A stretch of DNA of 64,000 bases from Lysobacterales bacterium (GTDB lineage Bacteria > Pseudomonadota > Gammaproteobacteria > Xanthomonadales > Marinicellaceae): positions 41,141 through 105,140 of the forward strand of contig JAMOMK010000036.1 in the NCBI GenBank assembly GCA_027067055.1, read 5' to 3'. The notes beneath the pieces are model-generated. The model saw only the letters and a program-made list of their open reading frames with translations, was not told where the DNA came from and did not search any database. Shown here piece after piece: positions 37,301 to 44,930 of the stretch (within the stretch, counting starts at the first letter, position 1; each line of letters opens with the position of its first letter). Position numbers and translations under genes: made by a program.

Positions 37301-37898
37301 TCCAGCAATAGTGCAAACGTATGACTTTGAATCAGGTGTTCAAGGTTGGGTTAGTGGAACAAATGTTGGTTTAGATACTTGGGTTATTTCAGTAGCAAAC
37401 CCAGTATCAGGTGGTTCATTACAACATTGGCATGTTGATGATCAGGCTGTAGTAACTGATACATTCTTAACATCACCAGCTATTTCGTTGCCAATTGGCA
37501 AGGCCCCTTTGACTTTTTCTTTTCACAATAAGCAGGATATGGAAAATAGCGGTACAACTCAATGTTGGGATGGAGGGTTCTTAGAGATATCAACAGATGG
37601 TGGTACTACGTTTACTCATATTGGTAACCCTTTATTATTGACAGATAAATATACAGGAGATTTAAGAGCCTCAGGTCCTTTGCAAGGAACTCTAGCTTGG
37701 TGTGGTAATAACCCATATATTAACTCAATTGTAGACCTTGATTCATTTGCTGGTAGTACGGTGAATTTTAGATTTAGAGTATCAACAGATGGTTCTATAT
37801 CAGCTCCTGGTTGGGATATTGATGATATGGTGATAAAAGGTTGTGAGGTTATTGCTATTAATCCAGATATATTGTTTGAAGATGGGTTTGAAAATTAA
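34326..37898 (+). CDS. secreted subtilisin-like serine protease with C-terminal LFxxGFE tag
   Basis: The ATG at 34326 follows an AGGGG ribosome-binding site and gives a clear signal peptide (MVAKLSKLLFAVLLFPLLVSA). After a propeptide-like region of about 270 residues comes an S8 catalytic domain with D300 (PIVDITDDG), H348 (GGHGHLN) and S575 (SGTSHSTPAAAG). A P-domain-like beta region, an Fn3-like repeat (FNWDALSFTSSYVLEVA) and a MAM-like domain (GWDIDDMVIKGC) follow. It ends NPDILFEDGFEN. At 1190 residues it is a large multidomain exoenzyme. With the M14 enzyme it forms a protein-degradation cluster. Confidence 0.93.
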   Translation: MVAKLSKLLFAVLLFPLLVSANTKIMVNKAVKIDSKINKTLVQDYGSYRLYSVSDKDAQKLSKSANVSVLENSNYLLFDAKKINTQLENKSKAIVSNTDGLYIVQFKGPIKQKWLDSLQETGIEPIHYIANNGYLLWSPANAINGLNNSSQLQSVIQYQAVYDETLKKGASIEARYRDADKHENEVIKLVVQLVDSSNLSQSKQVVENLAVNIESNWQHVMKFNSARITVKFSDVQTILDLNDSYWVAEYFDRTLDDEVQNQILVANFIADQSAPAAPGYAAFLNARGFPSTPALYPIVDITDDGIGNGTVNSNDPTFHEMGDIANPTRLAYVSNCTAAATGQGDGGHGHLNLNIVGGFESRVGFPFIDPNGYIRTQGVNPFARIAGTRIFGPSFDLSACGGNDVGLIQSVQDDGANIMSNSWGCSGCASSYDDSSQAFDLGVRDADLTEAGNQELIMLFAAGNAGPGAATVGTPGNGKNMITVGASENFRPEDEDGAWTDGCAATPADADNAMDVVGFSSRGPSPGGRTKPEIIAPGTHIQGTASTGPNYTGAGVCDQFRPSGQTFVASSSGTSHSTPAAAGVASLIYYWLESNQVNTTPAGSITPSPALMKAYMMAHPTYLTGVSAADDLPSNSQGFGMPNMDLMFDSSNKFVLNQTVILDNTGEQWTWVGSAADPSKPVRITLAYTDQPGATGTSPQVNNLDLSVSSGGNTFLGNNFTNNFSVAGGTADALNNYEAVFFDAGIATDLTITVTGTNIAGDGVPNVGDATDQDFAIVCYNCAQTPTFTLSSTPTSLEVCSPDDAVFNLDVNSILGFVTPVNLTTANQPAGSITAFSSNPVVPTGTSILTVSNIAAATPGDYTIAINGSAGAETKSINVGLSVFAGVPATAVLTMPTDNATLVDSGAVTFNWDALSFTSSYVLEVATDELFTAIVHTATVASNTAAVINVLNSNTEYFWRVKASNTCGEGVFSAVFSFVTAPLPGECPTGEDPAIVQTYDFESGVQGWVSGTNVGLDTWVISVANPVSGGSLQHWHVDDQAVVTDTFLTSPAISLPIGKAPLTFSFHNKQDMENSGTTQCWDGGFLEISTDGGTTFTHIGNPLLLTDKYTGDLRASGPLQGTLAWCGNNPYINSIVDLDSFAGSTVNFRFRVSTDGSISAPGWDIDDMVIKGCEVIAINPDILFEDGFEN

Positions 37899-37918
37899 AT
37901 AACTCTCTTACTTGGACA

Positions 37919-37953
37919 CTAAAAAGCCTATGATTTCTTCATAGGCTTTTTAG
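37919..37953. terminator. bidirectional intrinsic terminator
   Basis: CTAAAAAGCCTATGA pairs with TCATAGGCTTTTTAG around a five-base loop. It lies between the subtilase (plus) and the SDR (minus) and can terminate both. Confidence 0.9.
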
Positions 37954-37983
37954 TACTTAGGGTTTTGTTGACGTTATCTTTTC

Positions 37984-38751
37984 TTACTTAGCTTGTAAGC
38001 GAATAGCTCCATCAAGACGAATAACAGAACCATTAAGGTAAGTGTTTTCAACGATATGTGTCATGGTGTCCGCAAACTCAGCTGGATTGCCTAGGCGAGA
38101 AGGAAACGGTACAGCTGCACCCAATGCTTCTTTGACATGGTCGGGCATGCCTGAAACCATTGGAGTCATAAATACACCGGGTGCAATAGTCATTACCCGA
38201 ACACCAATGCGAGTAAATTCTCGTGCCATTGGCAAGGTCATGCCTACAATACCTGCTTTTGAGGCTGAATAAGCAGCTTGTCCAATCTGTCCTTCATAAG
38301 CAGCAATAGAGGCAGTATTGATGATGACTCCTCGTTGACCATCTTCATCTGCTTCATTGTTTTGCATAATGTTAGCAGCTGTTTTGGATATATTAAAACT
38401 ACCAATCAAGTTAATCATAATAGCTTTAGAAAAATAATCAGTAGCCATAGGCGCTTCCCTGCCGAGTACTCTGCCAGCAGATAAAACTCCAGCACAATTG
38501 ATGGCAACATTTAAGCCGCTCATGGTTTCATTAGCTTGCTTGCATGACTGCTCGACATTGTTTTCGTTACTAACATCTGTTTTAAAAAAAGTAGCACGTG
38601 AACCCAATTCATTTAGAATTGATTGCGCAACTTCTTCATTGATGTCAAAAAGGGCGACTTGACCGCCGTCAGATATGATTTTTCTAGCGCAAGCCAAGCC
38701 TAGACCTGAAATGCCACCAGTGATGATGGCTTTTACATTTTTTAGTTTCAT
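37984..38751 (-). CDS. short-chain dehydrogenase (HSD10-like 3-hydroxyacyl-CoA dehydrogenase)
   Basis: The start at 38751 (MKLKNVKAIITGG) gives 255 residues; an upstream ATG would add 14 residues before the first strand. The NAD motif TGGISGLG is at 11-18, NCAG at 85-88, the catalytic serine S148 in NTASIA, and Y161/K165 in YSASK. The C-terminus SRLGNPAEFADTMTHIVEN matches type II 3-hydroxyacyl-CoA dehydrogenases (HSD17B10), which act on 2-methyl-3-hydroxybutyryl-CoA in isoleucine breakdown. It overlaps the upstream gene by four bases. Confidence 0.85.
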   Translation of the reverse strand: MKLKNVKAIITGGISGLGLACARKIISDGGQVALFDINEEVAQSILNELGSRATFFKTDVSNENNVEQSCKQANETMSGLNVAINCAGVLSAGRVLGREAPMATDYFSKAIMINLIGSFNISKTAANIMQNNEADEDGQRGVIINTASIAAYEGQIGQAAYSASKAGIVGMTLPMAREFTRIGVRVMTIAPGVFMTPMVSGMPDHVKEALGAAVPFPSRLGNPAEFADTMTHIVENTYLNGSVIRLDGAIRLQAK

Positions 38752-39767
38752 GTTTGTATCTCTTTTATGGGTTGCATAATATAACAAAGACAATCATTTT
38801 TGATTGCTTTGATGTTTTGAGTGATCATTGCAGGAACAAAACTTTTACTGCAAACAATGTGGTTATTTTTTAGTGTGAAATACTCATTTGGAACTTCGCA
38901 ATTGTTTTCATCAATAATGACAAAGGGCATGATTTGGTTGTCTACAAGTTTCCCGTTAATCTTCCCAAATTTTTCCCCAACAGTTATTTGGTGAAAATTT
39001 AAATAATCTAAATCTTTGATTAAAACAAAATCTTTGTCTTCTTCAAAGCCAAAATCTATGCCTTCTTTCATTCTTACTGATGATTGAATTTCATACACGT
39101 GTTGATGCTCAAGAATTCCTGGAACAGTTAATAAATTTGATTGAGAAAGCAATAGCTCTAGAAATGTATGGGTTTGTTCTTGACCGTCCGCAGTACCTGA
39201 TAAACCACATTCAACTGTAACTGAAGGGCAGAATTTTGCAAAAGCACCTGATTGTATACCAGCAGGGCTAGTAAAATAAATCATTGTACTGGAAAATAAA
39301 GAAGCTAAATTGATGAACTCGGGCTCAAGAGAGTTGATTCCAGAATAATGAGGGTTGCGACCTGAGTTGTTGTGAATATCAACACTGGCAAAAGGTTTGC
39401 GTTGAATCATAATGTCAGTGATTTCATGCATGGTTTTTGCTACCGGACCATCAAGGTTCAGGTGACTAGGCCATCGGCGATTGAAGTCAGCTTCCCCTTC
39501 GATTTGTCTGATATTATATTTTGCGGCTTGGATGTTGCCGAATAAAATACTCAATGAGCGTGGTAAAACATGTTGGTGATTATTGAGATAGTCTTTTAGA
39601 GCATCCCATCCGGTATATTCATCGCCGTGTTGTAGGATTGAAATAAAAACGGGGCGTTGAATCTTTCCTGATAAATGAATGAGTGTGTGGTTATCAATTT
39701 TGGTGTGAAGTTGGTCAGCGCTTAAATCTAAAATACCCTCTGGTAATTTATTGAGTTGTGTTATCAT
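38748..39767 (-). CDS. succinylglutamate desuccinylase/aspartoacylase family protein
   Basis: A 339-residue M14-like zinc hydrolase. Zinc ligands appear in LQHGDEYTGW and in DIHNNSG, and the catalytic glutamate in VTVECGLSG. FNRRWP also fits the family. These enzymes remove acyl groups from amino acids or act as carboxypeptidases; the substrate is unknown. It overlaps the SDR downstream by four bases, so the two are cotranscribed. A long AT-rich spacer separates it from the divergent ABC operon. Confidence 0.8.
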   Translation of the reverse strand: MITQLNKLPEGILDLSADQLHTKIDNHTLIHLSGKIQRPVFISILQHGDEYTGWDALKDYLNNHQHVLPRSLSILFGNIQAAKYNIRQIEGEADFNRRWPSHLNLDGPVAKTMHEITDIMIQRKPFASVDIHNNSGRNPHYSGINSLEPEFINLASLFSSTMIYFTSPAGIQSGAFAKFCPSVTVECGLSGTADGQEQTHTFLELLLSQSNLLTVPGILEHQHVYEIQSSVRMKEGIDFGFEEDKDFVLIKDLDYLNFHQITVGEKFGKINGKLVDNQIMPFVIIDENNCEVPNEYFTLKNNHIVCSKSFVPAMITQNIKAIKNDCLCYIMQPIKEIQT

Positions 39768-39935
39768 ATTTTATAAAATTTTTATTGAACTTTTTTGAGG
39801 TAAAATACCTCTAAATGAAGTTGTTTTTGTCGTGTTGAGTTTACCCTTGATTTTTTTAAAAAAATTGGTAAAAATAATGCTGACAATTTTAACACAGAAT
39901 ACAAACTATACAATACAATTTATTTGAGGGTAATT

Positions 39936-40871
39936 ATGATTGAATGTAAAAATTTATCAAAAGTTTTCAACCAGTTTACGGCTGTTGATAATTTGTCTTT
40001 TGTTGCAAATAAAGGGGAGGTGCTTGGTTTTCTTGGACCGAATGGTGCGGGTAAATCAACAACGATGAAAATGATAACAGGTTTTTTGCAACCGACATCT
40101 GGAGAGGTGGAAGTGTGTGGCATTGATTTATTCACAGATCCAATTGCAGTTAAAGATAAAATTGGTTATTTGCCTGAAGGTGCGCCAAGTTATGAAGAAA
40201 TGCGGGTATGCGATTTCTTGATTTTTATTGCACAAATGCGTGGAATCCCTAAAGCTCAAATCCTCACAAAAGTAGATGAGGTTGTTGAGCGGATTAATTT
40301 AAACAAGGTGTATTACCAACGAATAGAAACACTTTCGAAAGGCTTTAAACGCCGTGTTGGTCTAGCGCAAGCGATTATTCATAACCCAGAGGTTTTGGTT
40401 TTAGATGAGCCTACAGACGGATTAGACCCTAATCAAAAACATGATGTGAGGGAGTTAATTACTTCAATGGCAAAAGAAAAAACTATTATTATTTCAACCC
40501 ATATTTTAGAAGAAGTCCATGCCGTATGTGATCGTGCGATTATTATAGCAGATGGTAAAATTGTGGCTGATAATACACCAGCAGAGTTGGAAAACATGTC
40601 AAAGTATCATAATGCCGTAACTTTTGATGCAAGCATTGATTTCTCATTACTGGAAGAAATTAAAGCCATGAGTTGTGTGCGCGATGTCGAATATAATGCT
40701 AAGCGCAAAAAAACCACTGTTTTCCCCGCTCAAGGTGTATATATATTTGACGAAATCAGTGATTTTTTGAAAAAGCATAAAATTTCAGTCACACGATTAG
40801 CTATGGAAGCGGGTCGATTAGAAGAAGTATTTAGAAATGTCACCCTAGATGATGTTAAGGAGGTGGCATAA
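39936..40871 (+). CDS. ABC transporter ATP-binding protein, GldA-like
   Basis: Walker A GPNGAGKST, Q-loop near TGFLQPTSG, signature LSKGFKRRVGLAQA and Walker B VLVLDEPTDGLDP are all present, with the H-loop in STHILEE. The ATG at 39936 follows GAGGG; an in-frame TTG at 39924 would add four residues. The C-terminal domain of about 80 residues is typical of ABC-2 exporters. It forms a four-gene unit with a permease, a GldG-like protein and a DUF4340 protein. The same set is called GldA-GldF-GldG in gliding Bacteroidetes. Confidence 0.92.
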   Translation: MIECKNLSKVFNQFTAVDNLSFVANKGEVLGFLGPNGAGKSTTMKMITGFLQPTSGEVEVCGIDLFTDPIAVKDKIGYLPEGAPSYEEMRVCDFLIFIAQMRGIPKAQILTKVDEVVERINLNKVYYQRIETLSKGFKRRVGLAQAIIHNPEVLVLDEPTDGLDPNQKHDVRELITSMAKEKTIIISTHILEEVHAVCDRAIIIADGKIVADNTPAELENMSKYHNAVTFDASIDFSLLEEIKAMSCVRDVEYNAKRKKTTVFPAQGVYIFDEISDFLKKHKISVTRLAMEAGRLEEVFRNVTLDDVKEVA

Positions 40872-41605
40872 TGAGTGCTAAGTTAGCGATTATCAAGCGA
40901 GAGTTACAAGGTTATTTTTCAACACCTATTGCTTATGTTTTTATTGTAATTTTCTTAATGTTAAGCGGTGTTTTTGCTTTTTATCTCGGTGGATTGTATG
41001 AGCGCGGGCAAGCTGACTTATCGCCTTTTTTCAACTTTCATCCGTGGCTTTATCTGTTTTTAGTCCCAGCTGTGTCAATGCGAATGTGGTCGGAAGAAAG
41101 ACGTAGTGGCAATATTGAGCTGTTAATGACTTTGCCAGTAAAACAAAGTGATTTAGTTTTGGGTAAATTTTTCTCGGCTTGGATATTTATTGCTATAGCA
41201 CTATTTTTTACCTTTCCCATTTGGATTTCAATTAATTATTTGGGAGAACCAGATAATGGTTTGATTGTTGCCAGTTATATTGGCAGTTTATTGTTGGCTG
41301 GGGCTTTTTTAGCTATTGGTTCTTGTGTCTCTGTTGCCAGTAAAAATCAAGTCATAGCATTTATTGTTACTGCTGTGCTTTGTTTTATATCCTTATTAGC
41401 TGGATTGCCAATGATTTTAGACTTTTTCAATGCATGGTTACCTCAATTTATGGTTGATTCTATTGCATCGACTAGTTTTTTAACTCATTACATCAGTATT
41501 AACAAAGGTGTATTAGATTTAGGTGATGTGATTTATTTTATCATGGTAATAAGTGTATGGCTTATAGCAACTTCACTTGTTTTAGACATTAAAAAAGCGG
41601 ATTAA
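40871..41605 (+). CDS. ABC-2 type permease, GldF-like
   Basis: A 244-residue protein with about six membrane helices. It has YFSTPIAYVFIVIFLMLSGVFAFYLGG at the start and RMWSEERRSGNIELLMTLPVKQSDLVLGKF after the second helix, the hallmark of GldF/NosY-type permeases. It starts inside the TAATG overlap with the ATPase gene, so the two are coupled. Confidence 0.9.
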   Translation: MSAKLAIIKRELQGYFSTPIAYVFIVIFLMLSGVFAFYLGGLYERGQADLSPFFNFHPWLYLFLVPAVSMRMWSEERRSGNIELLMTLPVKQSDLVLGKFFSAWIFIAIALFFTFPIWISINYLGEPDNGLIVASYIGSLLLAGAFLAIGSCVSVASKNQVIAFIVTAVLCFISLLAGLPMILDFFNAWLPQFMVDSIASTSFLTHYISINKGVLDLGDVIYFIMVISVWLIATSLVLDIKKAD

Positions 41606-41612
41606 GGAGATA

Positions 41613-43460
41613 ATGATGAAATCAAATACAGTGAAACTATTTTTACTAATAATTATTTTTCTTTTGGGTTCAATAATTATTAGCCAATCAGGAGTCTTTT
41701 CACACACTCGCTTAGATTTGACAGAAAATAAATTATTTACACTCAATAAAGGCACAAAAAACATTCTTAAATCAATTGATGAGAATATTCATTTGAAAGT
41801 GTATTTTTCTGATGAAGCCACTCATGATATCCCAATGCTTCGAACCTATAAGAATACAGTGATGGATTTACTCAATGAAATGAAGCGCTATTCAGGGTCA
41901 AAGCTTAAAGTGAGTTTGATTGATCCTAAAATATTTTCACCAGAGGAAGATGAGGCTTCACAATTTGGATTGCAGGCTTTGCCTGTTGGAGATGGTGGGG
42001 AAAATGTGTTTTTTGGTTTAGTGGGGGAAAATAGTATCGACACAGTCGAAACTATTCCATTCTTACAACCTGGTAGAGAATCATTTTTAGAATATGATAT
42101 TGCTCAATTGATAAACAGTCTAAATAGACCAGAAAAGAAAAGCATTGGTATTTTGAGTTCACTTGATGTGCTTGCTCATTATGACCAAGCAACTGGTAAG
42201 GTTATTCCTGCACAAGTCTTTGTTACACAATTACAAAAGGATTATAGTGTTAGAAAGATTGAAACAAACACAGAGACTATAGATGTCGATGTGTTAATGC
42301 TGATTCACCCAAAGGAATTGCCTGATAAAACCTTATTTGCCATTGATCAGTTTGTATTAGGTGGTGGTCGTTTGGTTGCATTTGTTGATCCTTTTGCTCA
42401 GGCCGAAGTCATTATTCCTGATCCAAACAACCCTGCACTAGCTTATCAAGCTGAACGTAATTCAGATTTACAAAAATTATTCAACGCATGGAATGTAAAG
42501 TACGATGCGAAGAAATTATTGTTGGATGAAAAATTTGCACTCAGTGTACAAACACGTCAAGGATCTAGACCTCAAAGACATTTAGCAATTTTAGCATTGT
42601 CAGAAGAAGCCTATAATAAAAAGGATATTATCACGCGTGATTTAACGACAGTAAATGTAGCCGCCAGTGGTCTTTTTGAATCAGAAAATATGCAAAATAT
42701 TTTAACTAGCTCACAATCAGCTACAACTAAAACCAGTGAAGCCATGAAGTTTTTAATTGACCCTAATACGCTGTTTAGAAATTACCAAGCCGATAATAAA
42801 AAATACACAATTGCGGGTCGATTGACGGGTACAATAAAAACGGCATTCCCAGAAGGTATAGAGGGTAAAGATAAATCAATACTATTAACGGAAAACACAG
42901 AACCTAAGATTGTCTTGTTTGCCGATGTTGATATCTTATTTGATCAAATGTGGGTAAAAAGCCAAAATTTCTTTGGTCGAAACGTCTTCACGGCTTTTGC
43001 TGATAACGGCAATTTAGTGACAAACTTACTGGATAATATGGCAGGCAGTCCTGATTTAATAAATATTCGAGGACGTAAAAATTCAGCCAGACCATTTACT
43101 AAGGTAATGGAGTTACAAAAAGCCTCTGATAAGAAATTCCGTGAACAAGAAAATGTATTGAAGCAACGATTACGCGAGACAGAACAAAAGCTTAATCAAA
43201 TACAGCGAGAAAAAGGTCAACAAGACCGTTTAATAATGAGTCAAGAGCAAGAGCAGGAGTTGAAAAGATTCCAGGAAGAAAAACTGGAAGTAAGAAAGAA
43301 ACTCAGAGAAGTTCGCCGTTCTTTGGATAAAGACATTAAAGATTTAGGCAGTCGCTTAAAAATGATTAATATTGGTTTATTGCCTTTACTAATTAGTTTG
43401 GTCGGTGTGTTTGTCTTGTGGTTTAAACCACGAAGAAATGGAGGTAAGTATGCAAAGTAA
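41613..43460 (+). CDS. GldG-like ABC-type auxiliary protein
   Basis: A 615-residue protein with one N-terminal membrane helix (VKLFLLIIIFLLGSIIISQSGVF), the segment RLDLTENKLFTLNKGTKNIL typical of the GldG family, a periplasmic ABC_transp_aux domain, a coiled coil at about 505-585 (many E, Q, R and K), and a C-terminal helix (IGLLPLLISLVGVFVLWF). Two ATGs in a row at 41613 and 41616 are possible starts. It probably couples the exporter to a periplasmic or surface substrate. Confidence 0.9.
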   Translation: MMKSNTVKLFLLIIIFLLGSIIISQSGVFSHTRLDLTENKLFTLNKGTKNILKSIDENIHLKVYFSDEATHDIPMLRTYKNTVMDLLNEMKRYSGSKLKVSLIDPKIFSPEEDEASQFGLQALPVGDGGENVFFGLVGENSIDTVETIPFLQPGRESFLEYDIAQLINSLNRPEKKSIGILSSLDVLAHYDQATGKVIPAQVFVTQLQKDYSVRKIETNTETIDVDVLMLIHPKELPDKTLFAIDQFVLGGGRLVAFVDPFAQAEVIIPDPNNPALAYQAERNSDLQKLFNAWNVKYDAKKLLLDEKFALSVQTRQGSRPQRHLAILALSEEAYNKKDIITRDLTTVNVAASGLFESENMQNILTSSQSATTKTSEAMKFLIDPNTLFRNYQADNKKYTIAGRLTGTIKTAFPEGIEGKDKSILLTENTEPKIVLFADVDILFDQMWVKSQNFFGRNVFTAFADNGNLVTNLLDNMAGSPDLINIRGRKNSARPFTKVMELQKASDKKFREQENVLKQRLRETEQKLNQIQREKGQQDRLIMSQEQEQELKRFQEEKLEVRKKLREVRRSLDKDIKDLGSRLKMINIGLLPLLISLVGVFVLWFKPRRNGGKYAK

Positions 43461-44433
43461 CAGTAAATATTTTATTGTAATTGCTTTTGTTTTAGCGCTA
43501 ATTAGCTATGTTTTAATACAAGATAAAGCCCCGGTAGTAGCAGTAGATGCTTTCTTAATACCTGAATTGCAAGATAAGGTTAATGATGTCGATGCTATCA
43601 GTCTTTCTCAGGGACAAAATTCTTTGGATTTTTTTAAACAAGAGGGAGTTTGGCGAATTAAGCAACTAAACTCATTTTTTGCAGACACCAATAAAATAGC
43701 ACAGATGCTCTTAAGTTTAAGAAAGTTTAAGCTCAAACAACCTAAAACAAGCAATGTCGAAAATTATTCGAAACTGGGTCTAGCAGAGCCTCAAGCCATT
43801 AAAGTTGTGCTGAAAAATAAGGGTAAAGTATTTGCTGATTTTTATATTGGTAAACAGGCCATGAAAGTTCAAGGAACTTATGTCCGTAAAAACTCAGATA
43901 AACAAAGTTGGTTATCAACAGGTCAATTGAGTATTAAATTGGATAAAGATGAATGGATGATTAAAAATATTATTGACGTAGATGCCTCTCAAGTTCAATC
44001 GGTCTCTTATCAGCCAGTTAATGAAACAGGCTTTAAAATTGCAAAGAAAGCTCCAACAGATAAAGATTTTATACTGGAAACTTCAGCCAAAGAGTTGCAG
44101 TTAAAACCCGTTATAGAGTTAACTGTTTTAGCCAATGGATTATCAACTTTTACAATTAAGGATGTTGTCAATGATATTTCTATTGATGAAAGCAGCTTAG
44201 TAAATGTTGTTTCCTATCAGTTGTTTTCTGGGGCGACCTATAACTTAAAACTTTATACTCAAGCAGACAAACATTACCTCAAAATTGATGTGAAAAATGT
44301 GGGTTCACTTAAAAATATTGAAAAACAATTAAATAAGTGGTTATTTACTCTACCACAATTTAAATTTGATGCTCTTAATAAGAAAAATATTGATATACTA
44401 GAAGATAAATCAAAACAAAAAGAAGAGAATTAA
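43450..44433 (+). CDS. DUF4340 protein
   Basis: The ATG at 43450 follows GGAGG at a good distance and gives 327 residues; it overlaps the GldG-like gene by 11 bases. A single N-terminal helix (YFIVIAFVLALISYVLI) anchors a periplasmic domain with repeated DUF4340 patterns (DAISLSQGQNSLDFFKQEGVWRI and GLAEPQAIKVVLKNKGKVFADFYIG). This family is regularly next to GldG-like proteins, but its function is not established. Confidence 0.88.
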   Translation: MQSNSKYFIVIAFVLALISYVLIQDKAPVVAVDAFLIPELQDKVNDVDAISLSQGQNSLDFFKQEGVWRIKQLNSFFADTNKIAQMLLSLRKFKLKQPKTSNVENYSKLGLAEPQAIKVVLKNKGKVFADFYIGKQAMKVQGTYVRKNSDKQSWLSTGQLSIKLDKDEWMIKNIIDVDASQVQSVSYQPVNETGFKIAKKAPTDKDFILETSAKELQLKPVIELTVLANGLSTFTIKDVVNDISIDESSLVNVVSYQLFSGATYNLKLYTQADKHYLKIDVKNVGSLKNIEKQLNKWLFTLPQFKFDALNKKNIDILEDKSKQKEEN

Positions 44434-44434
44434 T

Positions 44435-44821
44435 ATTAATATCAATAAAATCGCCTTTATCATCGCTGCCATCTATGGAATGATGGCAGTGATTTTAGCC
44501 GCTGCAGGCAGTCATATATTTCACCTAGACAGAAGCTCTGAGCAGTATCTTTTGTTTAATAACGCCGTTGTTTTTCAATTGTTACATGCCATTTTAATTC
44601 TTTGGCTCTGTTCGTTAAAATCTTCTGACTTTTGGATACGTTCTACCATTTATAGTATGTTGTTAGGCGTCATGTTCTTTTGTGGTGGTTTATATGTGTT
44701 GATTTTAGTGGGTCAATCATCATTTACTTGGTTGATTCCGGTGGGTGGCAGTTTGTTAATTTTGGGTTGGTTAAATTTAAGTATCTCTGGGTTTAAGAAA
44801 CTAGGGCAATCTGACTATTAA
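44435..44821 (+). CDS. DUF423 membrane protein with probable non-AUG start
   Basis: Four-helix membrane protein of the DUF423 family (AVILAAAGSHIF, FNNAVVFQLLHAILIL, LGVMFFCGGLYVLIL, VGGSLLILGWL). The first ATG (44480) would cut off the first helix. The frame is open upstream and reads INKIAFIIAAIYGMMAV, just like the family N-terminus, starting from an ATT at 44435 preceded by AGAAGAG. An AUU start (as in infC) is therefore likely and gives about 128 residues; ATT at 44429 or the ATC codons are alternatives. Confidence 0.75.
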   Translation: MNINKIAFIIAAIYGMMAVILAAAGSHIFHLDRSSEQYLLFNNAVVFQLLHAILILWLCSLKSSDFWIRSTIYSMLLGVMFFCGGLYVLILVGQSSFTWLIPVGGSLLILGWLNLSISGFKKLGQSDY

Positions 44822-44930
44822 CCGTGTAGGATAATAATGGTTGAGCAGTTTTTCGATAATTGCACTCAAAACATTGATTATTTAACTAAAAAACTTCATA
44901 CTAAATTCTTTAAATTTACTAAAGTTATTT

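Noticed and set aside
39936..44433. Evidence that the organism glides or belongs to Bacteroidetes
   Set aside because: Gld-like ABC sets also occur outside Bacteroidetes, and all housekeeping gene orders here are gammaproteobacterial.
44822..44930. A possible SRP RNA or small gene (ATG at 44837) before dnaX
   Set aside because: SRP RNA lies upstream of dnaX in some bacteria, but I see neither the conserved GGAA/GCAG loop nor a stable fold. The 41-codon frame overlaps dnaX and has no ribosome-binding site.
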